Positions 22,493 to 28,691 of a stretch of 35,544 bases of DNA are shown here, one piece after another. The DNA comes from an uncultured Collinsella sp. GTDB lineage: Bacteria; Actinomycetota; Coriobacteriia; Coriobacteriales; Coriobacteriaceae. Position numbers and translations under genes: made by a program. Location of the stretch: contig CAAFEX010000057.1 of NCBI GenBank assembly GCA_900762015.1, forward strand, positions 1-35,544. The letters run 5' to 3'. The notes below the pieces were generated by a model. It made no database searches and had not been told where the DNA came from. It saw nothing but the letters and a program-made list of their open reading frames with translations. Numbering within the stretch: the stretch's first letter is position 1; the number at the start of each line of letters is the position of its first letter.

Positions 22493-23851
22493 ATGGCAGC
22501 ACCCGAGCAGCTGTTCAACGTTCGTGAACGCAAGCGTTTTGAGCGTCACGACATTTGGGAGCGCATTGCCGAGAACGGCACGATTTCCGCCGCCGTCATG
22601 GTCTTCGCCGCCATCGCCGCCGTTATCTGCGCCAACACCGATGCCTACGAGACCATCCATCACTTTTTGGAGACCCCGCTGTATGTGGGTCTGGGGCATT
22701 TCACGGCCGGCCTCACCGTCGAGCTTTTCGTCAACGACTTCCTCATGGCGATCTTCTTTTTGCTGGTGGGTATTGAGCTTAAGTACGAGATGACGGTCGG
22801 TGAGCTCAAGAACCCGCGCCAGGCTATGCTCCCTATGCTGGCCGCCGTGGGCGGCGTCGTCGTTCCCGCCTGCATCTACCTTATCTTCAACCATGCCGGC
22901 GCGCACAACGGCTGGGCCATTCCCATGGCAACCGATATTGCCTTCGCGCTGGGCGTGCTGTCGCTTTTGGGTAATCGCGTGCCCAACGGCGTGCGCGTGT
23001 TCTTCTCGACGCTCGCCATTGCCGACGACCTGATCTCCATCGCCGCCATCGCCATCTTCTACGGTCAGAGCCCCAACCCGTTTTGGCTGGGTGCTGCCGC
23101 GGTTGTGACCTGCGCGCTCGTGTGGCTCAACAAGACGCAGCACTACCGCCTTGCCCCGTATTCGGTGCTGGGCCTGCTGCTGTGGTTCTGCATGTTCAAG
23201 AGCGGTGTGCACGCCACGCTCGCCGGCGTCATCTTGGCCTTTACCATCCCGGCCAAGTGCGGCGTTAAGCTCGATAGCCTCACCGATTGGCTTGGCGAGT
23301 GCCTGCCGCTGCTCGACGACCGCTACGACGACGAGGCACACATCTTGGGTCAGCACGACTTTACCGTCTCGACCACCAAGGTCGAGCGCGTCATGCACCG
23401 CGTGACTCCGCCGCTCATTCGTATGGAGCGTCTGATCTCCACGCCGGTCAACTTTGTGATCCTGCCGATCTTCGCGTTTGTTAACGCGCAGGTTCGACTG
23501 GTGGGCGTGGACATGAGCACGCTGCTCACCGATCCGGTGACGCTCGGTGTGTACTTTGGCATGCTGCTGGGCAAGCCGATTGGCATCTTTGGCATGACGT
23601 TCGCGCTGGTCAAGCTCAAGATTTCCGAGCTGCCGCACAACGTCAACTGGCACATGATCGCCGGCGTGGGCATCTTGGGCGGTATCGGCTTTACCATGTC
23701 GATTCTTATTAGCGGCCTTGCCTTCCCGACGGCTCAGTTCGAGGTTCTGGCTGCCAAGGCCGCTATTCTCGCCGGCTCTGTCACCGCGGCCGTACTTGGC
23801 ATGATCTACATGAGTGTGATCTGCAAGCATCCCGCGCCCAAGGACGAGTAA
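22493..23851 (+). CDS. nhaA: Na+/H+ antiporter NhaA
   Basis: An inner-membrane antiporter that exports sodium in exchange for protons, 452 residues. About 11-12 hydrophobic helices can be seen. Key family residues are present: MATDIAFALGVLSLLG (Asp148) and TLAIADDLISI (Asp178-Asp179, the ion-binding pair). FLLVGIELKYEMTVGEL and FKSGVHATLAGVILAFTIP are also NhaA blocks. It is somewhat longer than E. coli NhaA (388) because of a longer N-terminus and a cytoplasmic loop near 270-300. AAAGGAG is 7 bases before ATG 22493. The leader contains a terminator-like hairpin. Confidence 0.95.
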   Translation: MAAPEQLFNVRERKRFERHDIWERIAENGTISAAVMVFAAIAAVICANTDAYETIHHFLETPLYVGLGHFTAGLTVELFVNDFLMAIFFLLVGIELKYEMTVGELKNPRQAMLPMLAAVGGVVVPACIYLIFNHAGAHNGWAIPMATDIAFALGVLSLLGNRVPNGVRVFFSTLAIADDLISIAAIAIFYGQSPNPFWLGAAAVVTCALVWLNKTQHYRLAPYSVLGLLLWFCMFKSGVHATLAGVILAFTIPAKCGVKLDSLTDWLGECLPLLDDRYDDEAHILGQHDFTVSTTKVERVMHRVTPPLIRMERLISTPVNFVILPIFAFVNAQVRLVGVDMSTLLTDPVTLGVYFGMLLGKPIGIFGMTFALVKLKISELPHNVNWHMIAGVGILGGIGFTMSILISGLAFPTAQFEVLAAKAAILAGSVTAAVLGMIYMSVICKHPAPKDE

Positions 23852-23868
23852 AAGCACATACAAGTTTG

Positions 23869-23906
23869 AAAACGCCGCCTGTGAACACCATCACAGGCGG
23901 CGTTTT
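23869..23906. terminator. Bidirectional terminator after nhaA
   Basis: A perfect 16-pair stem (23869-23884 with 23891-23906) with an ACACCA loop, flanked by A and T runs. It serves nhaA and probably also the convergent small gene. Confidence 0.9.
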
Positions 23907-23934
23907 AGTCATTCGGGACGTTCTTAATGACTAG
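23905..23934. repeat. GGGAC-core hairpin repeat, TAGTCATT type
   Basis: The ends TAGTCATT and AATGACTA are inverted and the plus-strand core is CGGGACGTTCTTA. It is the same type as 981-1011 and 3499-3529, in reverse orientation and with small changes. It abuts the nhaA terminator and ends two bases before the next stop codon. Confidence 0.8.
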
Positions 23935-23936
23935 GT

Positions 23937-24191
23937 TTATTCCACGGTGCCGTAGACGGCGCCCCAGCCGTGGGCGGCAAGGGCCGAGTTGAGTTGGTCG
24001 CAAAGTGACTGGCGGTCGTAATAGCCGGGCGGCAAAAGGTTCACGATTTCCATGAGATCGGGTGCCAGGTCCAAGATTTCGGCCTGTACGATCAGATCCA
24101 GGCGGTCGATGGCGTGACGGTCGTAAAACAGTCCGTCGACTAGGCGCTGCAGGTCGCCGAATTCCTCGGCCTGGAACGATCCGTACTCCAT
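23937..24191 (-). CDS. Small protein of unknown function
   Basis: An 84-residue acidic protein, MEYGSFQAEEFGDLQRLVD through WGAVYGTVE. I recognise no family. It looks helical, with no signal or membrane segment. The start at 24191 is set by AGGAGG four bases upstream; the frame stays open to 24242 without such a site. It is convergent with nhaA and divergent from the aminotransferase. The good ribosome binding site and the full use of the space between its neighbours make it likely to be real. Confidence 0.65.
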   Translation of the reverse strand: MEYGSFQAEEFGDLQRLVDGLFYDRHAIDRLDLIVQAEILDLAPDLMEIVNLLPPGYYDRQSLCDQLNSALAAHGWGAVYGTVE

Positions 24192-24341
24192 AGTGCCTCC
24201 TTGGGCGCTCCACGCCGGCATGCGCGGCGATTCGTAATTCATTGCGATGGACTTAATCTATCACGGCTTCATAACGTTGCGGCGGTGGCGGTCTATACTT
24301 AGACGAACTGCAACGTACCGCTTCGCGAAAGGTCGCACCCC

Positions 24342-25646
24342 ATGCAGACGATCTACCAGAAGATGGAAACCACCGAACTCGATGCCGCAATCGAGGCGCT
24401 CAAAGCCGAGGTCGCCGAGGTCAAGGCCAAGGGCCTGGCGCTCGACATGGCACGCGGCAAGCCGTCGCCCGCCCAGGTGGACATCTCGCGCCCCATGCTC
24501 GATATTCTCAATGCCAACGCCGACCTGCACGACGGCAACGTCGATTGCTCCAACTACGGCTGCTTCGAGGGTATTCCCTCGGCACGCAAGCTGGCAGGGG
24601 AGTTCCTGGGCTGCCCCGCCGAGCAGACGCTCGTGCTTGGTTCATCGAGCCTTTTGATCGAGCATGACATCGCCGGCATGTTCTGGCGCTGTGGCTCGTG
24701 CGGCAGCGAGCCCTGGGACGCCTACGAGGCCGCGCACGACGGCAAGAAGGTCAAGTTCCTGTGCCCCGTTCCCGGCTACGATCGCCACTTTGGCATCACC
24801 GCCGACTTGGGCATCGAGAACGTTCCCGTCGCGATGACCGACAACGGCCCCGACATGGACGAGATCGAGCGCCTCGTTGCCGCCGACGATTCCATTAAGG
24901 GTATCTGGTGTGTGCCCAAGTATTCCAACCCCACGGGCATCACCTTTAGCGAGGACACCGTGCGCCGCCTGGTCGAGATGCCCACGGCCGCGCCCGATTT
25001 TCGCATCTTCTGGGACAACGCCTACTGCGTACACGACCTGTACGACGAGACCGACGAGCTCGCAAACATCTTTGACCTTGCTCGCGCGGCGGGCACCGAG
25101 GACCGCGTGGTAGCCTTTGCCTCGACGTCCAAGATCACCTTCCCGGGCGCCGGCATTGGCTTTATCGGTGCGAGTCCCGCGGTCATCGCCGAGTTCTCCA
25201 AGCGCCTGAAGGCCGGCCTCATCAGCGCCGACAAACTCAACCAGCTGCGTCACGTGCGCTTCCTTCCCACCATCGAGGCGGTCAAGGAGCACATGAAAAA
25301 GCATGCCGAGTTCCTGCGTCCGCGCTTTGAGGCCGTCGAGCGCAAGCTCACCGAGGGCTTGGGCGACACGGGCTGCGCCACCTGGACGCACCCTCGCGGC
25401 GGCTACTTTGTGAGCTTTGATGGTCCCGAGGGCTCGGCCCAGAAGGTCGCCGCGCTTTGCGCCGACTTGGGCGTCAAGCTCACGCCGGCCGGTGCTACCT
25501 GGCCCTATGGCAAGGACCCGCGCGACACCAACATCCGCATCGCGCCGAGCTATCCCACGGTCGAGGACCTGGAGGCCGCGCTCGATGTGCTGGTGCTGGC
25601 CGTTAAGCTTGTCGCTGCCGAGCTTGCGCGTGCCGAGCGCGCCTAA
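24342..25646 (+). CDS. PLP-dependent class I aminotransferase (aspartate aminotransferase-like)
   Basis: A 434-residue fold-type I aminotransferase. It resembles the large aspartate aminotransferase-like group (Asp_aminotransf family), judged from LALDMARGKPSPAQVDIS near the N-terminus, NYGCFEGIPSARKLAGEFLG, PVPGYDRHFGI, KYSNPTGITFSEDTV and FWDNAYCVHDLY. The Schiff-base lysine is Lys264 in ASTSKITFPGAGIGF. THPRGGYFVSF and the late NIRIAPSYPT carry the substrate carboxylate Arg. The specific amino acid partner cannot be fixed from sequence. GAAAGG stands upstream of the ATG. A TATACT box at 24294-24299 may be its -10 element. The STAS gene follows 51 bases later. Confidence 0.9.
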   Translation: MQTIYQKMETTELDAAIEALKAEVAEVKAKGLALDMARGKPSPAQVDISRPMLDILNANADLHDGNVDCSNYGCFEGIPSARKLAGEFLGCPAEQTLVLGSSSLLIEHDIAGMFWRCGSCGSEPWDAYEAAHDGKKVKFLCPVPGYDRHFGITADLGIENVPVAMTDNGPDMDEIERLVAADDSIKGIWCVPKYSNPTGITFSEDTVRRLVEMPTAAPDFRIFWDNAYCVHDLYDETDELANIFDLARAAGTEDRVVAFASTSKITFPGAGIGFIGASPAVIAEFSKRLKAGLISADKLNQLRHVRFLPTIEAVKEHMKKHAEFLRPRFEAVERKLTEGLGDTGCATWTHPRGGYFVSFDGPEGSAQKVAALCADLGVKLTPAGATWPYGKDPRDTNIRIAPSYPTVEDLEAALDVLVLAVKLVAAELARAERA

Positions 25647-25697
25647 CGCGCGGCTTCCCGTACTATCCGCACTTTCGATACGTAAAGGAGCGTATAC

Positions 25698-26012
25698 ATG
25701 GATTTGGGTATTTCCACCAACCCCACGCCAGAGCTCTACACCATTAGGGTGACCGGCGAGATCGATATCTCTAACGCCGATAGCCTGCGCAATGCCATCG
25801 ACCTGGCGCTCGAGCAGCCCACTGAGGCCGTTGAGCTCGATTTTGCCCAGGTGAGCTACATCGATTCGACGGGCATCGGCGTGCTCGTGGGCGCCGCACA
25901 CCACGCGGTCGACCACGGCAAGCGTTTTAGCTGCACCAATGTGCAGCCCCCGGTGATGCGCGTGGTCCAGCTGTTGGGTGTCGACCAGGAGATTTCGATC
26001 ACCGCTGCATAA
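25698..26012 (+). CDS. STAS-domain anti-sigma factor antagonist-like protein
   Basis: A single STAS domain of 104 residues, as in SpoIIAA/RsbV. TIRVTGEIDISNADSLRNAI opens the fold and VSYIDSTGIGVLVGAAHHA contains the conserved phospho-site Ser57. In the family the unphosphorylated form binds an anti-sigma kinase and frees a sigma factor. No anti-sigma kinase or sigma gene is next to it, so its partner must be elsewhere, or it has another role. AAAGGAG is 8 bases before the ATG. It may be co-transcribed with the aminotransferase upstream. Confidence 0.88.
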   Translation: MDLGISTNPTPELYTIRVTGEIDISNADSLRNAIDLALEQPTEAVELDFAQVSYIDSTGIGVLVGAAHHAVDHGKRFSCTNVQPPVMRVVQLLGVDQEISITAA

Positions 26013-26056
26013 TCTTTGCCCCCAAAAGGGCGTGCCGTTTGGCATATGTTTGTGAT

Positions 26057-26084
26057 GCGCTCGGACGTTTTGACGTCCGGGCGC
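26057..26084. other. Hairpin between the STAS gene and the tat operon
   Basis: A 12-pair stem with one wobble pair (26057-26068 with 26073-26084) and a TTTG loop, directly followed by TATACT (26085-26090), a possible -10 box for tatA. It could be a terminator without a U run, or an operator. Confidence 0.4.
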
Positions 26085-26165
26085 TATACTTGACCGAATG
26101 AATAGACGAGTTCCGGCCGAATGGCGCGGTGCGGGCTCGACTCACATCGAGCCTTGGAGGTATGT

Positions 26166-26744
26166 GTGTTTGGTATTGGAGAGGGTGAGCTCGCGATCAT
26201 CGTGGTCTTCGGCTTTTTGCTGTTTGGCCCGGATAAGCTCCCGCAGATGGGCCGCACGATCGGCCGTGCCATCCGTCAGTTCCGCGAGACGCAGGAAAAG
26301 ATGACGGCCGTTGTTCAGTCCGAGATTATCGATCCGGTGAGCGAGGCCGCGTCGGCCCCGGTCAAGCCCAAGAAGGCTGCTGCAACCGACGACGATTCCG
26401 ATGCGGACGAGGATGCCGCCGAGACGGCTGCGCCCGCAAAAAAGGAGACTTTTGCCGAGCGCCGTGCCCGCCTTGCCGCCGAGAAGGCTGCGAGCGAGGG
26501 TGCCACCGAGGGCGAAGGCGCTGCTGATGAGGCCGAGCTCGCCAAGGCCGAGCCTGCTGCTGCCGCCGAGCCCGAGCCTGCTGCAGAGCCGGAGCCCGAG
26601 CCCGAGCCGGCAGAGCCCACGACGGCCGACCTCTACGCCCGTCGTCCCCGCAAGCGCAAGGCCGTCGTCGACCAGCTCGCTCGCGAGCTCGAGGCCGAGG
26701 ACGACGCCGCTGCCGCCGACGCCCCGAAGGGAGGCGATGAGTAA
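26166..26744 (+). CDS. tatA: Sec-independent translocase subunit TatA/TatB with acidic tail
   Basis: A twin-arginine translocation pore subunit. I place the start at GTG 26166, five bases after GGAGG, giving the classic N-terminus MFGIGEGELAIIVVFGFLLFGPDKLPQMGR: one transmembrane helix, the FG hinge, then an amphipathic helix. The protein has 192 residues, much longer than usual TatA. From about residue 55 it is a low-complexity Ala/Glu/Pro tail with charged repeats (AEPEPAAEPEPEPEPAEP), ending in a basic helix (RRPRKRKAVVDQLARELEAE). It overlaps tatC by one base. TatB-like length and hinge make the TatA/TatB distinction uncertain. A second tatA paralogue may exist elsewhere. Confidence 0.9.
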   Translation: MFGIGEGELAIIVVFGFLLFGPDKLPQMGRTIGRAIRQFRETQEKMTAVVQSEIIDPVSEAASAPVKPKKAAATDDDSDADEDAAETAAPAKKETFAERRARLAAEKAASEGATEGEGAADEAELAKAEPAAAAEPEPAAEPEPEPEPAEPTTADLYARRPRKRKAVVDQLARELEAEDDAAAADAPKGGDE

Positions 26745-27535
26745 TGCCTATCGGACCTGCGCGCATGCCGCTTTTCGATCATCTGGGAGAGCTTCGTCGC
26801 CGCTTGACCATCGTGGTCGTGTCGGTGTTTGCCGCCGCCATCGTGCTGTATTTCGCCACACCCGTGGTGCTCGACATCTTGGAAGACCCCATCCGCTCCT
26901 TTGTGCCGGACGGTAAGTTCTACATCACCACCACGCTCGGCGGCTTTGGCCTGCGCTTCTCGCTGGCCATCAAGATGGCCGTGGTCATGTGCACGCCCAT
27001 GATCATCTGGCAGATTCTGGCATTTTTCCTGCCGGCACTGCGTCCCAACGAGCGCAAATGGGTCGTGCCCACGGTGCTCGCCTCGACGGTGCTGTTCTTC
27101 CTGGGCGCTATCTTCTGCTACTTCATCATCATCCCTGCAGGCTTTGAGTGGCTCATCGGCGAGACTTCGGCCGTCGCCACGGCGCTGCCCGATCTGGAGA
27201 ACTACGTCAACATGGAGCTGCTCTTTATGATCGGCTTTGGTGTGGCGTTCGAGCTGCCGCTCATCATCTTCTACCTGTCCGTCTTCCACATCGTGTCCTA
27301 CGCGGCCTTCCGCGGCGCCTGGCGCTACGTGTACGTGGGCCTGCTTGTGGGCTCGGCTGTGATTACGCCCGACGGCTCGCCCGTTACGCTGGGCCTCATG
27401 TACGGCGCCCTGCTCTCGCTCTACGAGATCTCGCTCGCCATCGCCCGCGTGGTCATTACCGCGCGCGAGGGCAAGGAGGGCCTGTTTGTGAGCCGTCTGG
27501 ACCTGTTCTCGGACGATGAGGACGACGAGGAGTAA
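26744..27535 (+). CDS. tatC: Sec-independent protein translocase TatC
   Basis: The receptor for twin-arginine signal peptides, 263 residues with six predicted membrane helices. MPLFDHLGELRRRL is the conserved N-terminal signature (E-L-R-x-R). Further family blocks are MIIWQILAFFLPALRPNERKW, FCYFIIIPAGFEWL, and GVAFELPLIIFYLS (the Glu in FE is conserved). The C-terminal tail is acidic (SDDEDDEE). Its ATG overlaps the tatA stop codon (TAATG), showing translational coupling. Together tatA and tatC form a minimal Tat system for exporting folded proteins, such as cofactor-loaded redox enzymes. Confidence 0.96.
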   Translation: MPIGPARMPLFDHLGELRRRLTIVVVSVFAAAIVLYFATPVVLDILEDPIRSFVPDGKFYITTTLGGFGLRFSLAIKMAVVMCTPMIIWQILAFFLPALRPNERKWVVPTVLASTVLFFLGAIFCYFIIIPAGFEWLIGETSAVATALPDLENYVNMELLFMIGFGVAFELPLIIFYLSVFHIVSYAAFRGAWRYVYVGLLVGSAVITPDGSPVTLGLMYGALLSLYEISLAIARVVITAREGKEGLFVSRLDLFSDDEDDEE

Positions 27536-27541
27536 ATCGGT

Positions 27542-27898
27542 ATGCACGAGGTTGGCATTGTCAACGGCATACTCGATACAGTGATTCGCGCGGCGCGTGG
27601 GGCGGGGGCCTCGCGCGCCGTTTTGGTAACGCTGCGTATCGGGGATATGACCGAAGTTGTGCGCGAGGCGCTCGACTTTGCGTGGGAGACATTTCGCGAT
27701 GAGGACCCGCTCACGCGAGGCTGCGAGCTTGCCGTGGAGGAAGTCCATCCACAAAGCGAGTGTCTGGACTGCGGGGAGGTCTTTGAGCACGATCGCTTCC
27801 ATTGCCGCTGTCCCCAATGTGGCGGCGCCAACGTGCGTCTGCTGCACGGCCGCGAGCTCGACATCGCAAGTATCGAAATCGAAACCCCCGACGATTAG
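27542..27898 (+). CDS. hypA: Hydrogenase/nickel enzyme maturation factor HypA
   Basis: A nickel metallochaperone of 118 residues. The N-terminal MHEVGIVNGIL supplies the Ni(II) site with His2. A zinc domain follows with Cys74-x2-Cys77 and Cys90-x2-Cys93 (ECLDCGEV and RCPQCGG). With HypB it delivers nickel to [NiFe] hydrogenase precursors, and in some bacteria to urease. It starts 6 bases after tatC with no obvious strong ribosome site, so it is likely coupled to the tat operon. Tat export and hydrogenase maturation are often linked because the hydrogenase subunit carries a Tat signal. hypCDEF are not in this window. Confidence 0.93.
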   Translation: MHEVGIVNGILDTVIRAARGAGASRAVLVTLRIGDMTEVVREALDFAWETFRDEDPLTRGCELAVEEVHPQSECLDCGEVFEHDRFHCRCPQCGGANVRLLHGRELDIASIEIETPDD

Positions 27899-27953
27899 CC
27901 CGCTAGCCATCTGGTGATGGGGTATAAAGGGGCCAAAGTAAGGAGTGCCGAGT

Positions 27954-28637
27954 ATGGCTGAGAAAACGATTGATATCGCGTCGCCGATTCTGTCGCGCAA
28001 CGAGCGCCTGGCAGATCAGCTGCGACAGCGATTTAAAGAGACAAACACCTATGTGATCAATGTGCTGTCGAGCCCCGGTTCGGGCAAGACCACCACGATC
28101 CTGGGCACCAACGAGCGCCTGCGTGACAAGGCGGGCCTGCGCTGCGCCGTCATCGAGGGCGACATCGCCTCGGACGTCGACGCCATCACCATGAAGGAAG
28201 CCGGCATGCCTGCCATCCAGATCAACACGGGGGGCCTGTGCCACCTCGAGGGCAACATGATCATGGAGGCCGTCGACGCGTTCGACCAGGCTGTGGGTCT
28301 GGAAAACATCGACGTCATCTTTATCGAAAATGTGGGCAACCTGGTCTGCCCGGTCGACTTTGACCTGGGCGAGAACCTGTCCATCATGATTCTCTCGGTG
28401 CCCGAGGGCGACGACAAGCCCATCAAGTACCCGGGCATCTTCCAACACGCCGGCGCGCAGCTGCTCAACAAGGTCGACGTGGCTCCGGCTTTCGATTTTG
28501 ACATGGATAGGTATACTAAGACACTCGATGACCTCAATCCGCAGGCGCCGCGGTTTGCCGTGAGCGCGCGCAAGGGCGAGGGCATGGATGCCTGGTGCGA
28601 TTGGCTCATCGGGCAGATCGAGCAAGCAAGGGCGTAA
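27954..28637 (+). CDS. hypB: Hydrogenase nickel incorporation GTPase HypB
   Basis: A SIMIBI-class GTPase of 227 residues that drives nickel delivery together with HypA. The P loop is VLSSPGSGKTT (about 37-47), with EGDIASDVDA, then GGLCHLEG, whose Cys and His form the metal site in the G domain. ENVGNLVCPVDFDLG and LLNKVDV (the base-recognition N-K-x-D) follow. The N-terminal extension has neither the C-x-x-C-G-C motif nor a His-rich nickel store, so it is the minimal HypB type. I start at ATG 27954 with AAGGAG upstream; the in-frame ATG at 27945 is too close to that site. topA follows after 54 bases. Confidence 0.94.
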   Translation: MAEKTIDIASPILSRNERLADQLRQRFKETNTYVINVLSSPGSGKTTTILGTNERLRDKAGLRCAVIEGDIASDVDAITMKEAGMPAIQINTGGLCHLEGNMIMEAVDAFDQAVGLENIDVIFIENVGNLVCPVDFDLGENLSIMILSVPEGDDKPIKYPGIFQHAGAQLLNKVDVAPAFDFDMDRYTKTLDDLNPQAPRFAVSARKGEGMDAWCDWLIGQIEQARA

Positions 28638-28691
28638 ATCGGCCGCCATACGGGCGGGCGTAGCCGCAGAGACACGAGATAGGAGCCTCTT

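Noticed and set aside
26070..26090. Full promoter for tatA made of TTGACG and TATACT
   Set aside because: The two hexamers are only 9 bases apart, far from the usual 17, so they cannot work together. Only the -10-like box remains possible.
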